DNA from: JBJKPP01 sp046706145
Lineage (GTDB): Bacteria > Bacteroidota > Ignavibacteria > Ignavibacteriales > Ignavibacteriaceae
Direction: 5' to 3'
Length of the DNA stretch: 18,750 nt
NCBI GenBank assembly: GCA_046706145.1
Contig: JBJKPP010000131.1
Location: forward strand, 1 to 18,750
The notes below the pieces were generated by a model. That model was not told where the DNA came from, ran no database searches, and saw only the letters and a list, made by a program, of their open reading frames with translations. This document shows, in pieces, positions 7,628 to 14,878 of this stretch; within the stretch, counting starts at the first letter, position 1, and every line of letters starts with the position of its first letter. The position numbers and the translations under genes are program-made.

Positions 7628-8548
7628 ATGAAAATCGTAGTGACAGGTTCGTTAGGACATATAAGTAAACCACTAACGGAAGAATTAATACAAAAAGGTC
7701 ATTCGGTAAAAGTCATCAGTCATAATCCGGAAAGACAGAAAGACATAGAAAAATTAGGTGCGTCGGCTGCAATTGGTTCAATGGAAGATGCTGAATTTCT
7801 CAAAACAGCATTCACCGGTGCAGATGCAGTATACTGTATGATATCGTCAGGTAATGCCTTTTCTAACCCCAGCTTTGATCTGATGTCGTTTACCTGCAAG
7901 CTTGGTAATAACTATAAACAAGCAATTCAACAATCCGGTGTAAAACGAGTGGTTTTTCTCAGCAGCATTGGTACTCATACGGATAAAGGCAACGGCATTC
8001 TTGCCTTTTATTATCATGTGGAGAAAATTCTAAACGAATTACCGTCTGATGTTGCTATTACGTTTATGCGTCCCGTTGGTTTCTATTATAATTTATTTGG
8101 TTTTATAAATACAATTAAAACACAGGGTGCTATTGCAACAAACTATGGTGGAGATAACAAAAAACCCTGGGTTTCTACCAAAGACATTGCCGCTGCTGTT
8201 GCCGAAGAACTAACAACGCCGTTAGAAGGAAGGTCAGAATTGATTGCTATACGAAAAGTACGTTATGTAGCGAGCGATGAAATTAGCAGTAATGAAATAG
8301 CACATATTTTAGGTATGGCTATCGGTAAACCTGATTTGAAGTGGATAGTTATTCCGGATAAAAAATTGCTTGATGGTATGATAGCGGCAGGAATGAATCC
8401 GAAAATTGCTGAAGGCATGGTTGAGATGAATGCAGCTGGACAAACCGGCGCTCTATATGAAGATTATTACAAAAACAGGCCAAAGCTGGGAAAAGTTAAG
8501 ATGACCGATTTTGCAAAGGAATTTGCAGAGGTGTATAATCAAAAATAA
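7628..8548 (+). CDS. NmrA-like NAD(P)-binding SDR-family protein
   Basis: A 306-residue atypical short-chain dehydrogenase of the NmrA/HSCARG kind. The N-terminus MKIVVTGSLGHISKP carries the dinucleotide-binding loop in the form GxxGHxS at residues 7-13, with the third glycine replaced by serine, which occurs in this subgroup. It is followed by a second strand VKVISHNPER, a GADAVYCMIS strand and VVFLSSIGTH. The catalytic YxxxK of classical SDRs is not evident, so it may be a redox sensor or a reductase acting on quinone-like compounds. An AGGAG ribosome site lies at 7617-7621, six bases before ATG. It is followed by a strong hairpin and then by a classical SDR gene in the same direction. Confidence 0.85.
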   Translation: MKIVVTGSLGHISKPLTEELIQKGHSVKVISHNPERQKDIEKLGASAAIGSMEDAEFLKTAFTGADAVYCMISSGNAFSNPSFDLMSFTCKLGNNYKQAIQQSGVKRVVFLSSIGTHTDKGNGILAFYYHVEKILNELPSDVAITFMRPVGFYYNLFGFINTIKTQGAIATNYGGDNKKPWVSTKDIAAAVAEELTTPLEGRSELIAIRKVRYVASDEISSNEIAHILGMAIGKPDLKWIVIPDKKLLDGMIAAGMNPKIAEGMVEMNAAGQTGALYEDYYKNRPKLGKVKMTDFAKEFAEVYNQK

Positions 8549-8559
8549 GTTTTAAACCG

Positions 8560-8597
8560 AAACCTTCAAGGTTTATTAAAACCTTGGAGGTTTTGTC
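8560..8597 (+). terminator. 15-bp hairpin with ATTA loop between two SDR genes (terminator-like)
   Basis: AAACCTTCAAGGTTT at 8560-8574 pairs with AAACCTTGGAGGTTT at 8579-8593 (one G-T wobble), tetraloop ATTA, followed by a short T-rich tail. Each arm is itself nearly palindromic. The left-arm As can supply a T-run in the opposite direction too. It would end the NmrA-like transcript or weaken read-through into the next gene. Confidence 0.65.
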
Positions 8598-8628
8598 TAA
8601 ATTTAATATGAAAGGAAAACGTTTAACA

Positions 8629-9345
8629 ATGAAAAAAGTATTAATAACAGGAGCTAACAAAGGGATTGGTTTTGAAACTGCGAAACAATTGGCACAATCA
8701 GGTTACATTGTTTATTTAGGTTGTAGGGATAAAACAAAAGGTTTAGATGCTGTCAAAAAGTTGAAAGACTTAGGATCCTCAAATGTCGAATTGGTTGAAA
8801 TTGATGTTACGAATATCAATTCAGTTAAAAAGGCAAGACAAGAATTAGAAAACAAAATTGAGGCTCTGGATGTTTTGATAAATAATGCAGGTATTTCAGG
8901 AGAGCAGCCTCAAAATATATCAACTATAGATATTGACAATTTACGAAAAGTATTTGAAACAAATTTTTTCGGTGCCGTACAAACAACGCAGCAATTTATT
9001 AATCTTTTAAAGAAATCAAAGGAACCGATTATCATAAATATTTCAAGTGAATTGGGGTCTTTAACAGTTCATAACCGTACACAAAATCCCAATTATAAAA
9101 TGTATGACGCCTACAGTTGTTCAAAAACTGCTCTAAATGCATTTACAGTAATGCTGGCAAATGAGTTTAGAGGCGCAAAACTCAGAATAATTAGTGTTAC
9201 GCCTGGTTATACTGCAACAGACATGAACCAGTTCAAAGGAACTCAGACGGTAGAGGAAGGTGCAAAATCAATCGTAAAATTTGCAACTTCCGATAAAGAA
9301 GGACCAACAGGAAAATTTTTCAGAGAAGAAGAAATACCATGGTAG
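8629..9345 (+). CDS. Classical SDR-family oxidoreductase
   Basis: A 238-residue classical short-chain dehydrogenase, close to the family norm. From the chosen start the cofactor motif TGANKGIG is at 7-14, NNAG at 85-88, the catalytic Asn region ETNFFG at 110-115, the catalytic Ser in NISS at 137-140, and YSCSK (Tyr162, Lys166) completes the active site. The C-terminal TPGYTATDMN is typical of carbonyl-reductase-like members. The start at 8629 gives the usual MKKVLITG opening; an upstream TTG at 8584 would put the start inside the hairpin, and the ATG at 8608 adds seven unneeded residues. AGGA at 8613-8616 lies 12 bases before the chosen start. The substrate is unknown. It may be transcribed with the AraC-type gene 85 bases downstream. 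Confidence 0.9.
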   Translation: MKKVLITGANKGIGFETAKQLAQSGYIVYLGCRDKTKGLDAVKKLKDLGSSNVELVEIDVTNINSVKKARQELENKIEALDVLINNAGISGEQPQNISTIDIDNLRKVFETNFFGAVQTTQQFINLLKKSKEPIIINISSELGSLTVHNRTQNPNYKMYDAYSCSKTALNAFTVMLANEFRGAKLRIISVTPGYTATDMNQFKGTQTVEEGAKSIVKFATSDKEGPTGKFFREEEIPW

Positions 9346-9430
9346 TCACAGAACAAAAACAACAAAATACTTACATTACATAGCTATTAAATAAAAAGAA
9401 GAATAAACTAAAAAAACATAATTATAAAGA

Positions 9431-10351
9431 ATGAACAATAAACAAGTTCGAAGAATTAAAACAATAAGTGAATTTCATCAGCTCAGGGGCTTGTCTAAGC
9501 CGGAACATCCCTTAATTAGTGTTATAAATCTTGAATCCATTACAAATTCACACGGCGATGAACCGCAAAATGTGGTGTTTGACTTTTATTCCATCTCATT
9601 GAAAAGAAATTGTAATACTAAGTTTAGGTATGGCCAGCAACAATATGATTTTGATGAGGGTGTAATGTTCTTTATGGCTCCGAATCAAGTCTTTGGAATC
9701 GAACGGAGTAAGGTTGAAACTTCAAAACGGACAGGATGGATGATGCTGATTCACCCCGATTTTTTATGGAATACTCCTCTTGCAAAAACAATAAAACAGT
9801 ACGAATATTTTGACTACTCGGTGAATGAAGCGCTGTTTCTTTCGGAGAAGGAAGAAGAAACTACCATTGGAATAATGAAAAATATCCAGCATGAATATCA
9901 TTCTAATATCGACAAGTTCAGTCAGGATATTATTATCTCACAAATCGAGGTATTGCTCAATTATTCGGAAAGATTTTATCATCGCCAATTTATAACAAGA
10001 AAAATTACAAACAACAAAGTTCTTGTTCGTCTTGAGGAAATCCTTTCGGAATATTTCAATGGTGATGATATTGTGGTGAAAGGTCTTCCTACTGTTCAAT
10101 ATATTGCCGACACATTAAACGTCTCACCTAATTATTTAAGCGGGCTGCTTAAATCTCTTACAGGACAAAGTACGCAACAGCACATTCATGGTAAACTGAT
10201 TGAGAAAGCAAAAGAAAAATTATCAACTACGGATTTACCAGTAAGTGAGATTGCTTATGATTTAGGATTTGAACATTCACAGTCTTTCAGCAAATTATTC
10301 AAAAGCAAAACCAATTTTTCGCCCTTGGAGTTTAGGCGGTCGTTTAACTAA
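9431..10351 (+). CDS. AraC-family transcriptional regulator (first copy)
   Basis: A 306-residue regulator. Residues about 30-180 form a divergent cupin-like sensing region (YGQQQYDFDEGVMFFMAPNQVF is typical of Bacteroidota AraC proteins next to SDR genes). Residues about 195-306 hold the two helix-turn-helix units of the AraC domain: the first near 221-243 (YIADTLNVSPNYLSGLLK), the second near 271-293 (SEIAYDLGFEHSQSFSKLFK), closing with the SPLEFRR end. It is a paralogue of the protein at 11539-12474. The last 57 residues differ at only four positions, while the sensing halves are much more divergent. The two may bind similar sites in response to different ligands. Likely targets are the flanking SDR genes (inference). 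Confidence 0.92.
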   Translation: MNNKQVRRIKTISEFHQLRGLSKPEHPLISVINLESITNSHGDEPQNVVFDFYSISLKRNCNTKFRYGQQQYDFDEGVMFFMAPNQVFGIERSKVETSKRTGWMMLIHPDFLWNTPLAKTIKQYEYFDYSVNEALFLSEKEEETTIGIMKNIQHEYHSNIDKFSQDIIISQIEVLLNYSERFYHRQFITRKITNNKVLVRLEEILSEYFNGDDIVVKGLPTVQYIADTLNVSPNYLSGLLKSLTGQSTQQHIHGKLIEKAKEKLSTTDLPVSEIAYDLGFEHSQSFSKLFKSKTNFSPLEFRRSFN

Positions 10352-10477
10352 GTAAACACAAATATCGGTTAACAAACAGATGAGCCTAAGTTGCAAGATC
10401 CTATAAAATCGGGAAACAATCCTCATTTTGATTACAAAGTTCCTCAATTAGACTACGCATACAACATTTCCTCCTTT

Positions 10478-10485
10478 TATCTTTG
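10478..10485 (+). promoter_or_regulatory. Bacteroidota-type -7 element (TATCTTTG)
   Basis: Exact TAnnTTTG, 30 bases ahead of the second classical SDR gene, followed by GTGTCG as often seen at such start sites. No clear -33 TTTG is seen about 20 bases upstream, which would suit an activator-dependent promoter, for example one under the neighbouring AraC-type protein. Confidence 0.5.
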
Positions 10486-10515
10486 TGTCGTTATTTAATT
10501 AAAAAGGATTGAATT

Positions 10516-11376
10516 ATGACAAATCAAAATGAAAATATGACAAATGCTGTTTACAAGACAGAAAAAGTATGGTTTATTACCGGCTCATCACGGGGATTCG
10601 GACGGATATGGACTGAAGCCGCATTGAAACGCGGCGACAAGGTAGCAGCCACGGCTCGAAGGCCTGAAAGTATTGCCGACCTAAAAGAAAAATACGGCGA
10701 AAATGTTTTAACACTGAGGCTGGACGTTACCCAACCCGATCAGGTGAAGTTTGCTGTGAAAGCAGCTTACGATCATTTCGGCAGGCTGGATATAGTTTTT
10801 AATAATGCGGGATATTCCCTTGTGGGAACTATTGAAGAAGCAAGTGCCGATGACATTCGGACGCTCTATGAAACTAATGTATTGGGACCGGTTTCCGTAA
10901 TCCAGGCGGCATTGCCTTTATTACGCAAACAAGGGAAAGGACATATTTTAGGCACATCAAGCGGTCTTGGTCATTTGGCATACCCAGTGATTGGTTATTA
11001 CTGCTCTTCCAAATGGACTTTCGAAGCTATTCATGAAAGCCTTGCTGCTGAAGTAAAACAGTTTGACATTGATGTTACCATTATAGAGCCGGGGGCTTAC
11101 GCCACCGAGTTTGGCAGCCGTGAATCATTAAAGTTTGCAAAAGGCCTAGATATGTATAATGACCTTAAAGCCCAATTTACCGGGAGACTAAAAAACATGG
11201 AACGAGGCGATCCGAAAGCAACTTCGGAAGCAATTTTTAAAGTGGTGGATGCCGAACAGCCTCCCTTACGATTATTTTTAGGTAGCCATAATTTGCCTGA
11301 AATTCGGGATGCTTATGCGCAACGCTTGAAAATATGGGAAAAATGGAAGATTGTTTCTGATGCGGCACAAGGATAA
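10516..11376 (+). CDS. Classical SDR-family oxidoreductase (second)
   Basis: A 286-residue short-chain dehydrogenase. The cofactor loop TGSSRGFG is at residues 22-29, the NADP-type basic ARRPES turn at about 47-52, LDVT at 69-72, NNAG at 96-99, ETNVLG around 119-124, catalytic Ser in TSSG at 147-150, and YCSSK (Tyr162, Lys166). The RGFG and GxxRxW style and the longer C-terminus place it nearer to the large group of uncharacterised oxidoreductases typically regulated by AraC proteins than to carbonyl reductases. It is not a close duplicate of the SDR at 8629. An AAAGGA site sits just before the ATG. The SDR-AraC arrangement repeats that of 8629-10351. The substrate is unknown. Confidence 0.92.
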   Translation: MTNQNENMTNAVYKTEKVWFITGSSRGFGRIWTEAALKRGDKVAATARRPESIADLKEKYGENVLTLRLDVTQPDQVKFAVKAAYDHFGRLDIVFNNAGYSLVGTIEEASADDIRTLYETNVLGPVSVIQAALPLLRKQGKGHILGTSSGLGHLAYPVIGYYCSSKWTFEAIHESLAAEVKQFDIDVTIIEPGAYATEFGSRESLKFAKGLDMYNDLKAQFTGRLKNMERGDPKATSEAIFKVVDAEQPPLRLFLGSHNLPEIRDAYAQRLKIWEKWKIVSDAAQG

Positions 11377-11388
11377 GTTTTTCTATTC

Positions 11389-11426
11389 CGACAACTAGTA
11401 TGTGTCTCAGTATCGGTTGTTGTTTT
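11389..11426 (+). terminator. Possible weak terminator after the second SDR gene
   Basis: CGACAAC at 11389-11395 can pair with GTTGTTG at 11416-11422 (one G-T wobble) across a 20-base loop, with TTTT directly after. CCGA/TCGG offers a competing pairing. The long loop makes this only a candidate. Confidence 0.35.
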
Positions 11427-11475
11427 AATACGTTGATAATAGATGTTATAATTAATTATCTTTAGAAATAAACTA

Positions 11476-11505
11476 TTGACTTTGCTTTCATAAAATATGT
11501 ATAAA
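11476..11505 (+). promoter_or_regulatory. Sigma-70-like promoter for the second AraC-type gene
   Basis: TTGACT at 11476-11481, an 18-base spacer and TATAAA at 11500-11505, 33 bases ahead of the ATG at 11539. This suggests the regulator has its own promoter rather than depending on read-through from the SDR gene. Confidence 0.5.
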
Positions 11506-11538
11506 CACATCAGACAAATTATTATAAAGTAAAAACAA

Positions 11539-12474
11539 ATGAAAAAAGAGAATGTTCCGCAAAAGTTTAAATCGCTGTCAGATGCATTCAGTGCTTTAGG
11601 GTTTCCGACTCCTCAGCATCCTTTGATTGCGCTGATTAATGGCATAGACAAACCATTGAATATACAGTTTCCCACACATCGTCATGTTCTGAATTTTTAT
11701 AAAATATCTTATAGACCTTATCTGGGCGGAACATTGAAATATGGGCAGACTTATTTTGACTTCAATGACGGAGGCATGCTATTCGCTGCTCCCAATCAAA
11801 TCATAGGCAACAATGAGGGGGAAAATACTACTGTCAAAAATGAGCGCATCAATCAACAAATCACTCTTTTAATACATCCTGATTTCTTGTTGAATTATCC
11901 GTTGGCACAAAAGATTAAACGGTACAACTATTTTTCTTATTCTACTAACGAGGCCTTGCATCTGTCAGATAAGGAGAAAGAAGTCATTACGTCTATTTTC
12001 AGGATTATCGAAGATGAGTTAAACAGCCGTATTGATGAATTCAGCCAGGACGTAGTAATTTCCCAAATTGAGTTGCTACTGAACTATGCCAATCGTTTTT
12101 ATAAAAGACAATTCATCACCCGCAATTCGCTAAACAGTACATTACTGCAAAAACTGGAAGAGATTCTAGACGAATATTTCGACGACGAAAAATCATTAAT
12201 AAAAGGTTTGCCTACAGTTCAATTTTTAGCAGAACAATTAAACTTATCCCCAGGTTATTTGAGCGATATGTTACGTTCGCTTACCGGACAAAATGCACAG
12301 CAGCATATCCATAACAAGCTGATTGAAAAAGCAAAAGAAAAATTATCAACTACTGATCTATCTATAAGTGAAATTGCTTATGATTTAGGATTTGAACATT
12401 CGCAGTCTTTCAGTAAATTATTTAAAAGTAAAACCAATCTCTCACCTTTGGAATTCAGGCGGTCTTTCAATTGA
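11539..12474 (+). CDS. AraC-family transcriptional regulator (second copy)
   Basis: A 311-residue paralogue of the regulator at 9431. Its layout is the same: an N-terminal cupin-like sensor (KYGQTYFDFNDGGMLFAAPNQI), a linker helix region with EFSQDVVISQIELLLNYANRFYKRQFITR, and a C-terminal double helix-turn-helix (FLAEQLNLSPGYLSDMLR, then SEIAYDLGFEHSQSFSKLFK) ending SPLEFRRSFN. The DNA coding the last 52 residues (12316-12471) is nearly the same as 10193-10348, with long unbroken identical runs, whereas the sensor halves have drifted. This suggests a duplication followed by divergence of the sensor, or later gene conversion of the DNA-binding part. It is last in the + strand series; a convergent lipoprotein gene follows. 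Confidence 0.92.
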   Translation: MKKENVPQKFKSLSDAFSALGFPTPQHPLIALINGIDKPLNIQFPTHRHVLNFYKISYRPYLGGTLKYGQTYFDFNDGGMLFAAPNQIIGNNEGENTTVKNERINQQITLLIHPDFLLNYPLAQKIKRYNYFSYSTNEALHLSDKEKEVITSIFRIIEDELNSRIDEFSQDVVISQIELLLNYANRFYKRQFITRNSLNSTLLQKLEEILDEYFDDEKSLIKGLPTVQFLAEQLNLSPGYLSDMLRSLTGQNAQQHIHNKLIEKAKEKLSTTDLSISEIAYDLGFEHSQSFSKLFKSKTNLSPLEFRRSFN

Positions 12475-12501
12475 GTTGTAATTAAGATAGATAAATTATA
12501 A

Positions 12502-12589
12502 GAAGTATTTTTATTCAAGCTTAAATTAGGAAGAGACACATCTTGTATGTGATTGAAAATTAGAATGTATCTCTTCTATAATATACTTC
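12502..12589. repeat. Nested inverted repeats between convergent genes
   Basis: AAGAGACACAT (12531-12541) faces ATGTATCTCTT (12565-12575), an 11-base stem with one mismatch that is a G-U pair in minus-strand RNA. Outside it GAAGTAT (12502-12508) faces ATACTTC (12583-12589). A long T-run is lacking. The position between the ends of two convergent genes suggests a transcription-ending structure, more probably for the minus-strand lipoprotein gene. Confidence 0.4.
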
Positions 12590-12609
12590 GTCAAAGTTAT
12601 GGAAAACAC

Positions 12610-13029
12610 CTATTCGAATTTTACTACATCAGCTCGCACATAGACCTTGGTACCTGTGTAGAGAATAAGATTCAAGGCATCGGTATCGTATCGTACATTG
12701 ACGAGCGCTAACTTTTCCCCTTCTATTGTTCCATATTTATCTTTATAATTTTGCCACAAATTTTCTAAGGCCTCCTTATATAGCATCCCTGTACCACTCA
12801 CTCTAGCACAAGCCAGTGTATTGGTGGTTGGACCATTAGCAACTGTAACCCCAATGATATAACCTGCCTCGGCTTCTCCTGTAATGTTTGTGGCCACAAT
12901 TTTATAGTTCGCCTGACGTAAATCAACATTAGTAGTATTATAAGAAATGAAAGCACCGGAACTGGAACAACCATATAAAATGAGAGCTGTGAACATTATC
13001 AATCCCAGAAACAATGTGTTTTTTTTCAT
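12610..13029 (-). CDS. Small lipoprotein, DUF6567-like
   Basis: A 139-residue protein with a lipoprotein signal: MKKN, hydrophobic TLFLGLIMFTALIL, then lipobox LYGC with the lipidated cysteine at residue 21 followed by SSSG. The mature part (ISYNTTNVDLRQANYKIVATNITGEAEAGYI, then a VSGTGMLYKEALENLW stretch and ALVNVRYDTDAL) resembles the small secreted lipoprotein family that I recall as DUF6567, found in Bacteroidota; the family number is from memory. The lack of an Asp at position +2 suggests it is not held back in the inner membrane by the Escherichia rule, but that rule may not apply here. AAGGGTG stands ahead of the start on the minus strand. It is a lone gene, convergent with the AraC-type gene and divergent from the AhpD-like gene. 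Function unknown. Confidence 0.8.
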   Translation of the reverse strand: MKKNTLFLGLIMFTALILYGCSSSGAFISYNTTNVDLRQANYKIVATNITGEAEAGYIIGVTVANGPTTNTLACARVSGTGMLYKEALENLWQNYKDKYGTIEGEKLALVNVRYDTDALNLILYTGTKVYVRADVVKFE

Positions 13030-13405
13030 GATGCACCCTTAAGAAGTGTTTATAATTATGTTATAAGAGTAGTTTTCCGGCTCAGATCTCCCCTTCTTTA
13101 ATAAGTACATTTAAAAATAAAATTATTATCCATCATAGGCAATACAAAGTTCACTATGTTCTGCAGGTAAACCCAAAGTATACTCGTAGAGAGAAAATTA
13201 TCGACAATAAAGTTTAAAAATAGCTGGGGCTAGTATGGTAACTCTTGTTAACAATCCCAAAAATTTTTGTGAATTCAACTCTAATATCAAACAGAATTCA
13301 CACATCACAAAAAAAATCCCCATTGCTGTCCAATTGTGTCAATCTCATTTGTTATATGGGTATAATTTATAATATTTAATAAAAGCAAAACCTAAGGAGC
13401 TTAAA
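13030..13405. other. Intergenic region between divergent genes (376 bases)
   Basis: No gene is seen. It must hold the minus-strand promoter of the lipoprotein gene and the plus-strand promoter of the AhpD-like gene. Visible marks are a perfect 10-base palindrome TTGTTAACAA (13245-13254), the 9-bp dyad at 13268-13302, and a TATAAT at 13361-13366 that lies 39 bases before the ATG at 13406 but has no -35 box at normal distance. Confidence 0.5.
13268..13302. promoter_or_regulatory. 9-bp dyad, candidate operator of the AhpD-like gene
   Basis: TGTGAATTC (13268-13276) is exactly complementary to GAATTCACA (13294-13302) with a 17-base spacer. It ends about 100 bases before the next ATG. Arms centred two helical turns apart fit a dimeric regulator. 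Flanking T- and A-rich tracts could also make it a bidirectional terminator. Confidence 0.4.
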
Positions 13406-13870
13406 ATGGAACCTAGAATAAATTTCCTTGAAAAAGGACTGGATGCGATAAAAGCTATGTTTGGCATAAATAAATATTTATCAAAATCGCCAATAGAAAA
13501 ACGTCTTTTAGATTTAATCGATTACAGAATATCTCAAATAAACGGCTGTGCATATTGCCTTGATATGCACTCAAAGGATCTAATTGCAGAGGGAGAGACT
13601 GAACAGCGCATATATGTTTTGAGTGCATGGCGTGAAGCACCGTTTTATTCGGAACGCGAACGGGCGGCATTAAGCTGGGCAGAAGCCGTGAATAAATATG
13701 ATGTGCCGGACGAGATTTATGAAGAAGCGAGAAAACAATTTTCCGGGGAAGAATTAATTTTTTTGACTATGCAAGTAAATGCACTTAGTTCTTACAATAG
13801 AATTAATATTGCATTTCGTAACCCGGTAGGCGATTATCAACCTGGTCAATATGCGATTCAAGAAATCTAA
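13406..13870 (+). CDS. Carboxymuconolactone decarboxylase / AhpD-like family protein
   Basis: A 154-residue all-helical protein of the CMD/AhpD superfamily. The diagnostic active-site motif ISQINGCAYCLDMHSKDL spans residues 42-59, with Cys48 and Cys51 as redox pair and His55 in the proton-relay position. Upstream EKRLLDLIDYR forms the helix that normally precedes it. YxSERERAALSWAEAV (near 78-93) is the second conserved helix. Both cysteines are present, so a peroxidase or thiol-disulfide reductase role is more likely than lactone decarboxylation, as for most members of this size. An AAGGAG site lies ahead of the start. It begins the series leading to the ECF sigma gene, with the YCII gene 53 bases on, probably in one transcript. 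Confidence 0.92.
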   Translation: MEPRINFLEKGLDAIKAMFGINKYLSKSPIEKRLLDLIDYRISQINGCAYCLDMHSKDLIAEGETEQRIYVLSAWREAPFYSERERAALSWAEAVNKYDVPDEIYEEARKQFSGEELIFLTMQVNALSSYNRINIAFRNPVGDYQPGQYAIQEI

Positions 13871-13923
13871 ATAAAGGAACTACTAGTTTTATTAAACAAC
13901 GTATAAATTCAAGGAGATTAAAA

Positions 13924-14265
13924 ATGAAAGAATTTTTGCTGGTCTTTAGAACAGATTTCAAATCTATGCCGAAAGGTTCACCGGAAGAAATGCAGGCTAA
14001 CACAAAAAGATGGATGGACTGGATGGGCGGAATAGCCGCCCAAAATAAGTTAGCAAATAGAGGTAATCGTTTAAATCCAGAAGGTAAAGTTGTCCGACCA
14101 AATAATGTTGTTACAGATGGACCTTATACAGAAATAAAAGAGTCAATTGGCGGCTATTCTATAGTCAAAGTTGACTCTTATGAAGAGGCTATAGAAATAG
14201 CAAAAGGATGTCCGATTTTTAAGTTCGGTGGAAATGTAGAGATAAGAGAAATAAGTACTTTATAA
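13924..14265 (+). CDS. YCII-related (DGPF domain) protein
   Basis: A 113-residue ferredoxin-like alpha/beta-barrel protein of the YciI/DGPF family. The signature is VVTDGPYTEIKESIGGYSIVKVDSYEEAIEIAKGCP, with DGPY at residues 65-68. The opening MKEFLLVFRTD and the WMDWMGGI region are typical. No catalytic function is established for this branch. DGPF proteins are the best known genomic partners of ECF42 sigma factors, and such a sigma gene lies at 16086. A strong AAGGAG ribosome site lies 7-8 bases before the start. The gene follows the AhpD-like gene closely and is probably in the same operon. Confidence 0.92.
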   Translation: MKEFLLVFRTDFKSMPKGSPEEMQANTKRWMDWMGGIAAQNKLANRGNRLNPEGKVVRPNNVVTDGPYTEIKESIGGYSIVKVDSYEEAIEIAKGCPIFKFGGNVEIREISTL

Positions 14266-14290
14266 AGAAAAGAATTTGTGAAGTAGTGTG

Positions 14291-14351
14291 ATTTGCTGCA
14301 AATGAACATTTTTATAATATTGGCAACATCGGTTTGAACATACATTCCGAT
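14291..14351. promoter_or_regulatory. Two small dyads upstream of the SRPBCC gene
   Basis: ATTTGC-T-GCAAAT at 14291-14303 is a perfect palindrome with a one-base centre. ATCGG (14328-14332) faces CCGAT (14347-14351). A TATAAT stands at 14363-14368. They may mark an operator and promoter in this 127-base gap, but the arms are short. Confidence 0.2.
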
Positions 14352-14392
14352 ATGCTTTGTGATATAATTAAAAAGAAGCAAAAGGAAAAATT

Positions 14393-14878
14393 ATGAAGGC
14401 CAGCTTGCAGCTTACCAAGGCACCGGCTGCGACGGCAGAAATGCTCATTCGCAAGCCGGCTGCCGAAGTTTTTGAAGCGTTTGTGAATCCTGGCGTAACA
14501 ACCAAATTCTGGTTTACAAAAAGCAGCGGAAAGCTAGAACAGGGTAAGAAGGTAGAATGGACATGGGAAATGTACAACGCTACGGCGGTAATAAACGTGA
14601 AAAAAATAGAAAAGAATAAGAGAATTGTGATTGAGTGGCCTTATAATGGTGTCCAAACAAAAGTCGAGTGGACTTTTACTCCTTATGGAAATGATGTCAC
14701 TTTTGTAAGCGTTACAAACTCCGGATTCGAAGGAGACGGAGATAAAATAACAAATGATGCCCTGGACTCAAAAGGCGGATTTACATGGGTGCTTGCAGGA
14801 CTAAAAGCATATCTTGAGCATGGTATTGAGTTAAATCTTGTAAGGGATGCATATCCGAAGAACCTGAGAAAACACTAA
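14393..14878 (+). CDS. SRPBCC family protein (AHSA1/polyketide-cyclase-like)
   Basis: A 161-residue START/Bet-v1-like fold protein of the AHSA1-type subgroup. The family features are AEMLIRKPAAEVFEAFVNPGVTTKFWFT (residues 15-42), a central EWTWEMY strand, IEWPYNG, and the long C-terminal helix FTWVLAGLKAYLEHGIELNL (130-149). Such proteins bind hydrophobic ligands; they are often encoded near YCII proteins and ArsR or ECF regulators. No catalytic residues can be named. An AAAGGAAAA purine tract precedes the start. It is 127 bases from the YCII gene, a gap with possible regulatory dyads, so it may have its own promoter. The 453-base gap downstream suggests it ends this transcript. Confidence 0.88.
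   Translation: MKASLQLTKAPAATAEMLIRKPAAEVFEAFVNPGVTTKFWFTKSSGKLEQGKKVEWTWEMYNATAVINVKKIEKNKRIVIEWPYNGVQTKVEWTFTPYGNDVTFVSVTNSGFEGDGDKITNDALDSKGGFTWVLAGLKAYLEHGIELNLVRDAYPKNLRKH

Noticed and set aside
8584..8628. In-frame upstream starts (TTG 8584, ATG 8608) for the SDR gene.
   Set aside because: The TTG lies inside the hairpin arm, and the extra residues precede the normal MKKVLITG opening of the fold; 8629 is the better start.
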